From positions 33,222,001-33,286,000 of the forward strand of contig CM069873.1 in NCBI GenBank assembly GCA_036172665.1: a stretch of 64,000 bases of DNA, in the 5' to 3' direction. How positions within the stretch are numbered: position 1 is the stretch's first letter; every line of letters begins with the position of its first letter. The notes beneath the pieces are model-generated. The model did no database searches. It had not been told where the DNA came from and saw only the letters and a program-made list of their open reading frames with translations. The position numbers were made by a program, and so were the translations under genes. This DNA is from Prosopocoilus inquinatus (Eukaryota; Arthropoda; Insecta; Coleoptera; Lucanidae). This document shows positions 23,297 through 36,668 of the stretch, one piece after another.

Positions 23297-26200
23297 AACT
23301 CTGAGCTGTATCTAATCGATCCTTACTTATCTATCATGTTATTTGACGTTTCGATGGACTCCAGTAACTTTGATGTGAAATACGAAGTTCTCGGACGCAG
23401 CTGAAGCTGGAAATAGTTTTAAATGAAACAACACGTATTAGCGTTGTTCCTGTGATGTATCTAATCGATCCTTACTCATCTATCATGTTATTTGACGTTT
23501 CGATGGACTCCAGTAACTCTAATGTGAGATACGAAATTTTCGGACGCAGCAGAAGCTGGAAATAGTTTTAAACGAAACAACACGCATTAGCGTTGTTCCT
23601 GTGATGTATCTAATCGATCCTTACTCATCTATCATGTTATTTTAGCGTTGTTCCTGTGATGTATCTAATCGATCCTTACTCATCTATCATGTTATTTGAC
23701 GTTTCGATGGACTCTAGTAACTCTGATGTGAGATACGAAGTTTTTGGACGCAGCAGGAGCTGGAAATAATTTTAAACGAAACAACACGTATTAGCGTTGT
23801 TCCTGTGATGTATCTAATCGATCCTTATTTATCTATCATATTATTTGACGTTTCGATGGACTCTAGTAACTCTGATGTAAGATACGAAGTTTTTGGACGC
23901 AGCAGGAGCTGGAAATAGTTTTAAACGAAGCAACACGTATTAGCGTTGTTCCTGTGATGTATCTAATCGATCCTTACTTAGCTACTATGTTATTTGACGT
24001 TTCGATGGACTCCAGTAACTCTAATGTGAGATACGAAATTTTCGGACGCAGCAGAAGCTGGAAATAGTTTTAAACGAAACAACACGCATTAGCGTTGTTC
24101 TTGTGATGTATCTAATCGATCCTTAATCATCTATCATGTTATTTGGCGTTTCGATGGACTTCAGTAACTTTGATGTGAAATACGAAGTTCTCGGACGCAG
24201 CTGAAGCTGGAAATAGTTTTAAATGAAACAACACGTATTAGCGTTGTTCCTGTGATGTATCTAATCGATCCTTACTCATCTATCATGTTATTTGACGTTT
24301 CGATGGACTCCAGTAACTCTAATGTGAGATACGAAATTTTCGGACGCAGCAGAAGCTGGAAATAGTTTTAAACGAAACAAGACGCATTAGCGTTGTTCCT
24401 GTGCTGTATCTAATCGATCCTTACTTATCTATCATGTTATTTGACGTTTGGATGGACTCCAGTAACCCTGATGTGAGATACGAAGTTCTCGGACGCAGCA
24501 GAAGCTGGAAATAGTTTTGAACGAAGCAACACGTATTAGCGTTGTTTCTGTGATGTATCTAAACGATCCTTGCTTATCTAACATGTTATTTGACGTTTGG
24601 ATAGACTCCATAAGTCTGATGTGAGATACAAATTTTTTGGACGCAGCAGGAGCTGGAAATAGTTTTAAACGAAACAACACGTATTAGCGTTGTTCCTCTG
24701 CTGTATCTAATCGATCCTTACTTATCTATCATGTTATTTGACGTTTCGATGGACTCCAGTAACTTTGATGTGAAATACGAAGTTCTCGGACGCAGCTGAA
24801 GCTGGAAATAGTTTTAAATGAAACAACACGTATTAGCGTTGTTCCTGTGATGTATCTAATCGATCCTTACTCATCTATCATGTTATTTGACGTTTCGATG
24901 GACTCCAGTAACTCTAATGTGAGATACGAAATTTTCGGACGCAGCAGAAGCTGGAAATAGTTTTAAACGAAACAACACGCATTAGCGTTGTTCCTGTGAT
25001 GTATCTAATCGATCCTTACTCATCTATCATGTTATTTTAGCGTTGTTCCTGTGATGTATCTAATCGATCCTTACTCATCTATCATGTTATTTGACGTTTG
25101 GATATACTACAGTAACTCTGATGTGAGATACAAAGTTCTCGGACGCAGCAGAAGCTGGAAATAGTTTTGAACGAGACAACACGTATTAGCGTTGTTCCTG
25201 TGATGTATCTAATCGATCCTTACTTATCTAACATGTTATTTTACGTTTGGATGGACTCCAGTAACTCTGATGTGAGATACAAAGTTCTCGGACGCAGCAG
25301 AAGCTGGAAATTGTTTTGAACGAAACAACACGTATTAGCGTTGTTCCTGTGATGTATCTAATCGATCCTTACTTATCTACTATGTTATTTGACGTTTCGA
25401 TGGACTCCAGTAACTCTGATGTGAGATACGAAATTTTCGGACGCAGCAGAAGCTGGAAATAGTTTTGAACGAAACAACACGTATTAGCGTTGTTCCTGTG
25501 ATGTATCTAATCGATCCTTACTTATCTACTATGTTATTTGACGTTTCGATGGACTCCAGTAACTCTGATGTGAGATACGAAATTTTCGGACGCAGCAGAA
25601 GCTGGAAATAGTTTTGAACGAAACAACACGTATTAGCGTTGTTCCTGTGATGTATCTAATCGATCCTTACTTATCTACTACGTTATTTGACGTTTCGATG
25701 GACTCCAGTAACTCTGATGTGTGATACGAAATTTTCGGACGCAGCAGAAGCTGGAAATAGTTTTGAACGAAACAACACGTATTAGCGTTGTTCCTGTGAT
25801 GTATCTAATCGATCCTTACTTATCTAACATGTTATTTTACGTTTGGATGTACTCCAGTAACTCTGATGTGAGATACAAAGTTCTCGGACGCAGCAGAAGC
25901 TGGAAATAGTTTTGAACGAAACAACACGTATTAGCGTTGTTCCTGTGATGTATCTAATCGATCCTTACTTATCTACTATGTTATTTGACGTTTCGATGGA
26001 CTCCAGTAACTCTGATGTGAGATACGAAATTTTCGGACGCAGCAGAAGCTGGAAATAGTTTTGAACGAAACAACACGTATTAGCGTTGTTCCTGTGATGT
26101 ATCTAATCGATCCTTACTTATCTACTATGTTATTTGACGTTTCGATGGACTCCAGTAACTCTGATGTGAGATACGAAATTTTCGGACGCAGCAGAAGCTG

Positions 26201-26899
26201 GAAATAGTTTTAAATGAAACAACACGCACTAGCGTTGTTCCTGTGATGTATCTAATCGATCCTTACTCATCTATCATGTTATCTGACGTTTCGATGGACT
26301 CTAGTAACTCTGATGTGAGATACGAAGTTCTTGAACGCAGCAGGAGCTGGAAATAGTTTTAAACGAAACAACACGTATTAGTTGTTCCTGTGATGTATCT
26401 AATCGATCCTTACTCATCTATCATGTTATTTGACGTTTGGATGGACTACAGTAACTCTGATGTGAGATACAAAGTTCTCGGACGCAGCAGAAGCTGGAAA
26501 TAGTTTTGAACGAAACAACACGTATTAGCGTTGTTCCTGTGATGTATCTAATCGATCCTTACTTATCTAACATGTTATTTTACGTTTGGATGGACTCCAG
26601 TAACTCTGATGTGAGATACAAAGTTCTCGGACGCAGCAGAAGCTGGAAATAGTTTTGAACGAAACAACACGTATTAGCGTTGTTCCTGTGATGTATCTAA
26701 TCGATCCTTACTTATCTACTATGTTATTTGACGTTTCGATGGACTCCAGTAACTCTGATGTGAGATACGAAATTTTCGGACGCAGCAGAAGCTGGAAATA
26801 GTTTTGAACGAAACAACACGTATTAGCGTTGTTCCTGTGATGTATCTAATCGATCCTTACTTATCTACTATGTTATTTGACGTTTCGATGGACTCCAGT
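23297..26899. repeat. 3603-bp higher-order repeat, copy 6 (204-bp deletion)
   Basis: The length is 3807 - 204, and 204 equals one monomer plus one 55-bp partial. The monomer beginning near 24316 is a hybrid. It starts as the aactctaatg/gaaattttcgg type and continues as the type with gaaacaagacg and gtgctgtatc, skipping the 55-bp duplication and the rest. It carries gagacaac at 25175, as copy 2 does, and a private cgatgt change as gatgtactcc near 25850. Confidence 0.93.
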
Positions 26900-29516
26900 A
26901 ACTCTGAGCTGTATCTAATCGATCCTTACTTATCTATCATGTTATTTGACGTTTCGATGGACTCCAGTAACTTTGATGTGAAATACGAAGTTCTCGGACG
27001 CAGCTGAAGCTGGAAATAGTTTTAAATGAAACAACACGTATTAGCGTTGTTCCTGTGATGTATCTAATCGATCCTTACTCATCTATCATGTTATTTGACG
27101 TTTCGATGGACTCCAGTAACTCTAATGTGAGATACGAAATTTTCGGACGCAGCAGAAGCTGGAAATAGTTTTAAACGAAACAACACGCATTAGCGTTGTT
27201 CCTGTGATGTATCTAATCGATCCTTACTCATCTATCATGTTATTTTAGCGTTGTTCCTGTGATGTATCTAATCGATCCTTACTCATCTATCATGTTATTT
27301 GACGTTTCGATGGACTCTAGTAACTCTGATGTGAGATACGAAGTTTTTGGACGCAGCAGGAGCTGGAAATAATTTTAAACGAAACAACACGTATTAGCGT
27401 TGTTCCTGTGATGTATCTAATCGATCCTTATTTATCTATCATATTATTTGACGTTTCGATGGACTCTAGTAACTCTGATGTAAGATACGAAGTTTTTGGA
27501 CGCAGCAGGAGCTGGAAATAGTTTTAAACGAAGCAACACGTATTAGCGTTGTTCCTGTGATGTATCTAATCGATCCTTACTTAGCTACTATGTTATTTGA
27601 CGTTTCGATGGACTCCAGTAACTCTAATGTGAGATACGAAATTTTCGGACGCAGCAGAAGCTGGAAATAGTTTTAAACGAAACAACACGCATTAGCGTTG
27701 TTCTTGTGATGTATCTAATCGATCCTTAATCATCTATCATGTTATTTGGCGTTTCGATGGACTTCAGTAACTTTGATGTGAAATACGAAGTTCTCGGACG
27801 CAGCTGAAGCTGGAAATAGTTTTAAATGAAACAACACGTATTAGCGTTGTTCCTGTGATGTATCTAATCGATCCTTACTCATCTATCATGTTATTTGACG
27901 TTTCGATGGACTCCAGTAACTCTAATGTGAGATACGAAATTTTCGGACGCAGCAGAAGCTGGAAATAGTTTTAAACGAAACAACACGCATTAGCGTTGTT
28001 CCTGTGATGTATCTAATCGATCCTTACTCATCTATCATGTTATTTTAGCGTTGTTCCTGTGATGTATCTAATCGATCCTTACTCATCTATCATGTTATTT
28101 GGCGTTTCGATGGACTCCAGTAACTTTGATGTGAGATACGAAGTTCTCGGACGCAGCTGAAGCTGGAAATAGTTTTAAACGAAACAAGACGCATTAGCGT
28201 TGTTCCTGTGCTGTATCTAATCGATCCTTACTTATCTATCATGTTATTTGACGTTTGGATGGACTCCAGTAACCCTGATGTGAGATACGAAGTTCTCGGA
28301 CGCAGCAGAAGCTGGAAATAGTTTTGAACGAAGCAACACGTATTAGCGTTGTTTCTGTGATGTATCTAAACGATCCTTGCTTATCTAACATGTTATTTGA
28401 CGTTTGGATAGACTCCATAAGTCTGATGTGAGATACAAATTTTTTGGACGCAGCAGGAGCTGGAAATAGTTTTAAACGAAACAACACGTATTAGCGTTGT
28501 TCCTCTGCTGTATCTAATCGATCCTTACTTATCTATCATGTTATTTGACGTTTCGATGGACTCCAGTAACTTTGATGTGAAATACGAAGTTCTCGGACGC
28601 AGCTGAAGCTGGAAATAGTTTTAAATGAAACAACACGTATTAGCGTTGTTCCTGTGATGTATCTAATCGATCCTTACTCATCTATCATGTTATTTGACGT
28701 TTCGATGGACTCCAGTAACTCTAATGTGAGATACGAAATTTTCGGACGCAGCAGAAGCTGGAAATAGTTTTAAACGAAACAACACGCATTAGCGTTGTTC
28801 CTGTGATGTATCTAATCGATCCTTACTCATCTATCATGTTATTTTAGCGTTGTTCCTGTGATGTATCTAATCGATCCTTACTCATCTATCATGTTATTTG
28901 ACGTTTGGATATACTACAGTAACTCTGATGTGAGATACAAAGTTCTCGGACGCAGCAGAAGCTGGAAATAGTTTTGAACGAGACAACACGTATTAGCGTT
29001 GTTCCTGTGATGTATCTAATCGATCCTTACTTATCTAACATGTTATTTTACGTTTGGATGGACTCCAGTAACTCTGATGTGAGATACAAAGTTCTCGGAC
29101 GCAGCAGAAGCTGGAAATTGTTTTGAACGAAACAACACGTATTAGCGTTGTTCCTGTGATGTATCTAATCGATCCTTACTTATCTACTATGTTATTTGAC
29201 GTTTCGATGGACTCCAGTAACTCTGATGTGAGATACGAAATTTTCGGACGCAGCAGAAGCTGGAAATAGTTTTGAACGAAACAACACATATTAGCGTTGT
29301 TCCTGTGATGTATCTAATCGATCCTTACTTATCTACTATGTTATTTGACGTTTCGATGGACTCCAGTAACTCTGATGTGAGATACGAAATTTTCGGACGC
29401 AGCAGAAGCTGGAAATAGTTTTGAACGAAACAACACGTATTAGCGTTGTTCCTGTGATGTATCTAATCGATCCTTACTTATCTACTACGTTATTTGACGT
29501 TTCGATGGACTCCAGT
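26900..29516. repeat. 3807-type higher-order repeat, copy 7 (3' part missing)
   Basis: It follows the HOR order for 2617 bp and stops where monomer 6044 of copy 1 would begin. An aactctaatg monomer with gaaataatttt stands there instead. It has all three 55-bp duplications, gagacaac at 28982 and acacatatt at 29288. Those two variants pair it with copy 3. This is the last place where the 55-bp or 69-bp partials appear. Confidence 0.93.
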
Positions 29517-32500
29517 AACTCTAATGTGAGATACGAAATTTTCGGACGCAGCAGAAGCTGGAAATAATTTTAAACGAAACAACACGCATTAGCGTTGTTC
29601 CTGTGATGTATCTAATCGATCCTTACTCATCTATCATGTTATTTGGCGTTTCGATGGACTCCAGTAACTTTGATATGAGATACGAAGTTCTCGGACGCAG
29701 CTGAAGCTAGAAATAGTTTTAAACGAAACAACACGCATTAGCATTGTTCCTGTGATGTATCTAATCGATCCTTACTCATCTATCATGTTTATTTGACGTT
29801 TGAATGGACTCCAGTAACTCTGATGTGAGATACAAAGTTCTCGGACGCAGCAGAAGCTGGAAATAGTTTTGAACGAAACAACACGTATTAGCGCTGTTCC
29901 TGTGATGTATCTAATCGATCCTTACTTATCTACTATATTATTTGACGTTTCGATGGACTCCAGTAACTCTGATGTGAGATACGACGTTTTCGGACGCAGC
30001 AGAAGCTGGAAATAGTTTTAAACGAAACAACACGTATTAGCGTTGTTCCTGTGATGTATCTAATCGATCCTTAATCATCTATCATGTTATTTGACGTTTG
30101 GATGGACTCCAGTAACTCTGATGTGAGATACAAAGTTATCGGACGCAGCAGAAGCTGGAAATAGTTTTAAACGAAACAACACGCATTAGCGTTGTTCCTG
30201 TGATGTATCTAATCGATCCTTACTCATCTATCATGTTATTTGACGTTTGGATGCACTCCAGTAACTCTGATGTGAGATACAAAGTTTTCGGACGCAGCAG
30301 AAGCTGGAAATAGTTTTAAACGAAACAACACGCATTAGCGTTGTTCCTGTGATGTATCTAATCGATCCTTAATCATCTATCATGTTATTTGGCGTTTCGA
30401 TGGACTCCAGTAACTTTGTTGTGAGATACGAAGTTCTCGGACGCAGCTGAAGCTGGAAATAGTTTTAAATGAAACAACACGTGTTAGCGTTGTTCCTGTG
30501 ATGTATCTAATCGATCCTTACTCATCTATCATGTTATTTGACGTTTCGATGGACTCCAGTAACTCTAATGTGAGATACGAAATTTTCGGACGCAGCAGAA
30601 GCTGGAAATAGTTTTAAACGAAACAGCACGCATTAGCGTTGTTCCTGTGATGTATCTAATCGATCCTTACTCATCTATTATGTTATTTGGCGTTTCGATG
30701 GACTCCAGTAACTTTGTTGTGAGATACGAAGTTCTCGGACGCAGCTGAAGCTGGAAATAGTTTTAAATGAAACAACACGTATTAGCGTTGTTCCTGTGAT
30801 GTATCTAATCGATCCTTACTCATCTATCATGTTATTTGACGTTTCGATGGACTCCAGTAACTCTAATGTGAGATACGAAATTTTCGGACACAGCAGAAGC
30901 TTGAAATAGTTTTAAACGAAACAACACGCATTAGCGTTGTTCCTGTGATGTATCTAATCGATCCTTACTCATCTATCATGTTATTTGGCGTTTCGATGGA
31001 CTACAGTAACTTTGATGTGAGATACGAAGGTCTCGGACGCAGCAGAAGCTGGAAATAGTTTTGAACGAAACAACACGTATTAGCGTTGTTCCTGTGATGT
31101 ATCTAATCGATCCTTACTTATCTACTATGTTATTTGACGTTTCGATGGACTCCAGTAACTCTGATGTGAGATACGAAATTTTCGGACGCAGCAGAAGCTG
31201 GAAATAGTTTTAAATGAAACAACACGCATTAGCGTTGTTCCTGTGATGTATCTAATCGATCCTTACTCATCTATCATGTTATTTGACGTTTGGATGCACT
31301 CCAGTAACTCCGATGTGAGATACAAAGTTCTCGGACGCAGCAGAAGCTGGAAATAGTTTTGAACGAAACAACACGTATTAGCGTTGTTCCTGTGATGTAT
31401 CTAATGGACCCTTAATCATCTATCATGTTATTTGACGTTTGGATGGACTCCAGTAACTCTGATGTGAGATAAAAAGTTTTTGGGCGCAGCAGGAGCTGGA
31501 AATAGTTTTAAACGAAGCAACACGTATTAGCGTTGTTCCTGTGATGTATCTAATCGATCCTTACTTAGCTACTATGTTATTTGACGTTTCGATGGACTCC
31601 AGTAACTCTAATGTCAGATACGAAATTTTCGGACGCAGCAGAAGCTGGAAATAGTTTTAAACGAGACAACACGCATTAGCGTTGTTCCTGTGATGTATCT
31701 AATCGATCCTTACTCATCTATCATGTTATTTGGCGTTTCGATGGACTCCAGTAACTTTGTTGTGAGATACGAAGTTCTCGGACGCAGCTGAAGCTGGAAA
31801 TAGTTTTAAATGAAAGAATACGTATTAGCGTTGTTCCTGTGATGTATCTAATCGATCCTTACTCATCTATCATGTTATTTGACGTTTGGATGCACTCCAG
31901 TAACTCTGATGTGAGATACAAAGATCTCGGACGCAGCAGAAGCTAGAAATAGTTTTAAACGAAACAACACGCATTAGCGTTGTTCCTGTGATGTATCTAA
32001 TCGATCCTTACTCATCTATCATGTTATTTGACGTTTGAATGGACTCCAGTAACTCTGATGTGAGATAAAACGTTCTCGGACGCAGCAGAAGCTGGAAATA
32101 GTTTTGAACGAAACAACACGTATTAGCGTTGTTCCTGTGATGTATCTAATCGATCCTTACTCATCTATCATGTTATTTGACGTTTGAATGGACTCCAGTA
32201 ACTCTGATGTGAGATACGAAGTTCTCGGACGCAGCTGAAGCTAGAAATAGTTTTAAACGAAACAACACGCATTATCGTTGTTCCTGTGATGTATCTAATC
32301 GATCCTTACTCATCTATCATGTTATTTGGCGTTTCGATGGACTCCAGTAACTCTGATGTGATATACAAAGTTTTCGGACGCAGCAGAAGCTGGAAATAGT
32401 TTTAAACGAAACAACACGCATTAGCGTTGTTCCTGTGATGTATCTAATCGATCCTTACTCATCTATCATGTTATTTGACGTTTGGATGGACTCCAGTAAC

Positions 32501-33241
32501 TCTGATGTGAGATACAAAGTTCTCGGACGCAGCAGAAGCTGGAAATAGTTTTGAACGAAACAACACGTATTAGCGTTGTTTCTGTGATGTATCTAAACGA
32601 TCCTTGCTTATCTAATATGTTATTTGACGTTTGGATAGACTCCCTAAGTCTGATGTGAGATACAAAGTTTTTGGACGCAGCAGGAGCTGGAAATAGTTTT
32701 AAACGAAACAACACGTATTAGCGTTGTTCCTGTGCTGTATCTAATCGATCCTTACTTATCTATCATGTTATTTGACGTTTCGATGGACTCCAGTAACTTT
32801 GATGTGAGATGCGAAGTTCTCGGACGCAGCTGAAGCTAGAAATAGTTTCAAACGAAACAACACGCATTAGCGTTGTTTCTGTGCTGTATCTAATCGATCC
32901 TTACTTATCTATCATGTTATTTGACGTTTGGATGGACTCCAGTAACTCTGATGTGAGATACAAAGATCTCGGACGCAGCAGAAGCTGGAAATAGTTTTGA
33001 ACGAAACAACACGTATTAGCGTTGTTCCTGTGATGCATCTAATCGATCCTTACTTATCTATCATGTTATTTGGCGTTTCGATGGACTCCAGTAACTTTGA
33101 TGTGAGATACGAAGTTCTCGGACGCAGCTGAAGCTGGAAATAGTTTTAAATGAAACAACACGTATTAGCGTTGTTCCTGTGATGTATCTAATCGATCCTT
33201 ACTCATCTATCATGTTATTTGACGTTTCGATGGACTCCAGT
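29517..33241. repeat. Mixed monomers right of the HOR boundary
   Basis: Subtypes are intermingled without a long period. The monomer at 29666 is 150 bp (one extra T in catgtttattt, near 29789); after it the 149-bp register holds. A two-monomer repeat is visible at 30412 and 30710 (298 bp; aactttgttgtg then aactctaatg). About 31.95-32.8 kb matches 16.37-17.25 kb at an offset of 15568 bp, including the rare gatgtgatatac and tctaaacgatcc monomers. There are no genes. Confidence 0.83.
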
Positions 33242-34880
33242 AACTCTAATGTGAGATACGAAATTTTCGGACGCAGCAGAAGCTGGAAATAGTTTTAAAC
33301 GAAACAACACGCATTAGCGCTGTTCCTGTGATGTATCTAATCGATCCTTACTCATCTATCATGTTATTTGGCGTTTCGATGGACTCCAGTAACTCTGATG
33401 TGAGATACAAAGTTTTCGGACGCAGCACAAGCTGGAAATAGTTTTAAACGAAACAACACGCATTAGCGTTTTTCCTGTGATGTATCTAATCGATCCTTAC
33501 TCATCTATCATGTTATTTGACGTTTCGATGGACTCTAGTATCTCTGATGTGAGATATGAAGTTTTTGGACGCAGCAGGAGCTGGAAATAGTTTTAAACGA
33601 AACAACACGTATTAGCGTTGTTCCTGTGATGTATCTAACCGATCCTTACTTAGCTACTATGTTATTTGACGTTTCGATGGACTCCAGTAACTCTAATGTG
33701 AGATACGAAATTTTCGGACGCAGCAGAAGCTGGAAATAGTTTTAAACGAAACAACACGCATTAGCGTTGTTCCTGTGATGTATCTAATCGATCCTTACTC
33801 ATCTATCATGTTATTTGGCGTTTCGATGGACTCCAGTAACTTTGTTGTGAGACACGAAGTTCTCGGACGCAGCTGAAGCTGGAAATAGTTTTAAATGAAA
33901 CAACACGTATTAGCGTTGTTCCTGTGATGTATCTAATCGATCCTTACTCATCTATCATGTTATTTGACGTTTAGATGGACTCCAGTAACTCTAATGTGAG
34001 ATACGAAATTTTCGGACGCAGCAGAAGCTGGAAATAGTTTTGAATGAAACAACACGCATTAGCGTTGTTCCTGTGATGTATCTAATCGATCCTTACTCAT
34101 CTATCATGTTATTTGGCGTTTCGATGGACTCCAGTAACTTTGATGTGAGATACGAAGTTCTCGGACGCAGCTGAAGCTAGAAATAGTTTTAAACGAAATA
34201 ACACGCATTAGCGTTGTTCCTGTGATGTATCTAATCGATCCTTACTCATCTATCATGTTATTTGACGTTTGAATGGACTCCAGTAACTCTGATATGAGAT
34301 ACAAAGTTCTCGGACGCAGCAGAAGCTGGAAATAGTTTTGAACGAATCAACACGTATTAGCGTTGTTCCTGTGATGTATCTAATCGATCCTTACTTATCT
34401 ACTATGTTATTTGACGTTTCGATGGACTCCAGTAACTCTGATGTGAGATACAAAGTCTTCGGACGCAGCAGAAGCTGGAAATAGTTTTAAACGAAACAAC
34501 ACGCATTAGCGTTGTTCCTGTGATGTATCTAATCGATCCTTACTCATCTATCATGTTATTTGACGTTTGGATGCACTCCAGTAACTCTGACGTGAGATAC
34601 ACAGTTCTCGGACGCAGCAGAAGCTGGAAATAGTTTTGAACGAAACAACACGTATTAGCGTTGTTCCTGTGATGTATCTAATCGATCCTTAATCATCTAT
34701 CATGTTATTTGACGTTTGGATGGACTCCAGTAACTCTGATGTGAGATACAAAGTTTTCGGACGCAGCAGAAGCTGGAAATAGTTTTAAACGAAACAACAC
34801 GCATTAGCGTTGTTCCTGTGATGTATCTAATCGATCCTTACTCATCTATCATGTTATTTGACGTTTCGATGGACTCCAGT
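33242..34880. repeat. 1639-bp (11-monomer) repeat, copy a
   Basis: Exactly 11 x 149 bp. The order includes aactctaatg with gcgctgttcc, a monomer with the rare loop gcagcacaagc (33421), gtatctaaccg with ttagctact, aactttgttgtgagacac, gtttagatgg, gatatgagatac with gaatcaac, caaagtcttcgg and gacgtgagatacacag. The next 1639 bp repeat it in the same order. Confidence 0.9.
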
Positions 34881-36519
34881 AACTCTAATGTGAGATACGA
34901 AATTTTCGGACGCAGCAAAAGCTGGAAATAGTTTTAAACGAAACAACACGCATTAGCGCTGTTCCTGTGATGTATCTAATCGATCCTTACTCATCTATCA
35001 TGTTATTTGGCGTTTCGATGGACTCCAGTAACTCCGATGTGAGATACAAAGTTTTCGGACGCAGCACAAGCTGGAAATAGTTTTAAACGAAACAACACGC
35101 ATTAGCGTTGTTCCTGTGATGTATCTAATCGATCCTTACTCATCTATCATGTTATTTGACGTTTCGATGGACTCTAGTATCTCTGATGTGAGATACGAAG
35201 TTTTTGGACGCAGCAGGAGCTGGAAATAGTTTTAAACGAAACAACACGTATTAGCGTTGTTCCTGTGATGTATCTAACCGATCCTTACTTAGCTACTATG
35301 TTATTTGACGTTTCGATGGACTCCAGTAACTCTAATGTGAGATACGAAATTTTCGGACGCAGCAGAAGCTGGAAATAGTTTTAAACGAAACAACACGCAT
35401 TAGCGTTGTTCCTGTGATGTATCTAATCGATCCTTACTCATCTATCATGTTATTTGGCGTTTCGATGGACTCCAGTAACTTTGTTGTGAGACACGAAGTT
35501 CTCGGACGCAGCTGAAGCTGGAAATAGTTTTAAATGAAACAACACGTATTAGCGTTGTTCCTGTGATGTATCTAATCGATCCTTACTCATCTATCATGTT
35601 ATTTGACGTTTAGATGGACTCCAGTAACTCTAATGTGAGATACGAAATTTTCGGACGCAGCAGAAGCTGGAAATAGTTTTGAATGAAGCAACACGCATTA
35701 GCGTTGTTCCTGTGATGTATCTAATCGATCCTTACTCATCTATCATGTTATTTGGCGTTTCGATGGACTCCAGTAACTTTGATGTGAGATACGAAGTTCT
35801 CGGACGCAGCTGAAGCTAGAAATAGTTTTAAACGAAATAACACGCATTAGCGTTGTTCCTGTGATGTATCTAATCGATCCTTACTCATCTATCATGTTAT
35901 TTGACGTTTGAATGGACTCCAGTAACTCTGATATGAGATACAAAGTTCTCGGACGCAGCAGAAGCTGGAAATAGTTTTGAACGAATCAACACGTATTAGC
36001 GTTGTTCCTGTGATGTATCTAATCGATCCTTACTTATCTACTATGTTATTTGAGGTTTCGATGGACTCCAGTAACTCTGATGTGAGATACAAAGTCTTCG
36101 GACGCAGCAGAAGCTGGAAATAGTTTTAAACGAAACAACACGCATTAGCGTTGTTCCTGTGATGTATCTAATCGATCCTTACTCATCTATCATGTTATTT
36201 GACGTTTGGATGCACTCCAGTAACTCTGACGTGAGATACACAGTTCTCGGACGCAGCAGAAGCTGGAAATAGTTTTGAACGAAACAACACGTATTAGCGT
36301 TGTTCCTGTGATGTATCTAATCGATCCTTAATCATCTATCATGTTATTTGACGTTTGGATGGACTCCAGTAACTCTGATGTGAGATACAAAGTTTTCGGA
36401 CGCAGCAGAAGCTGGAAATAGTTTTAAACGAAACAACACGCATTAGCGTTGTTCCTGTGATGTATCTAATCGATCCTTACTCATCTATCATGTTATTTGG
36501 CGTTTCGATGGACTCCAGT
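34881..36519. repeat. 1639-bp (11-monomer) repeat, copy b
   Basis: This is a near-identical second copy: gcagcacaagc recurs at 35060, exactly 1639 bp after 33421. Differences seen are few, such as gcagcaaaagc near 34914, aatgaagcaac near 35683 and ttgaggtttcg near 36050. After 36519 an aactttgatgtgag monomer follows instead of a third copy. Confidence 0.9.
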
Positions 36520-36668
36520 AACTTTGATGTGAGATACGAAGTTCTCGGACGCAGCTGAAGCTGGAAATAGTTTTAAACGAAACAACACGCATTAGCGTTG
36601 TTCCTGTGCTGTATCTAATCGATCCTTACTTATCTATCATGTTATTTGACGTTTGGATGGACTCCAGT
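36520..36668. repeat. Single linking monomer between the 1639-bp and 1788-bp units
   Basis: One aactttgatgtgag/gcagctgaag monomer with gtgctgtatc. It leads into the aaccctgatg anchor monomer, as the same subtype does at 41288, 48440, 53655, 59019 and 60062. Confidence 0.8.
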
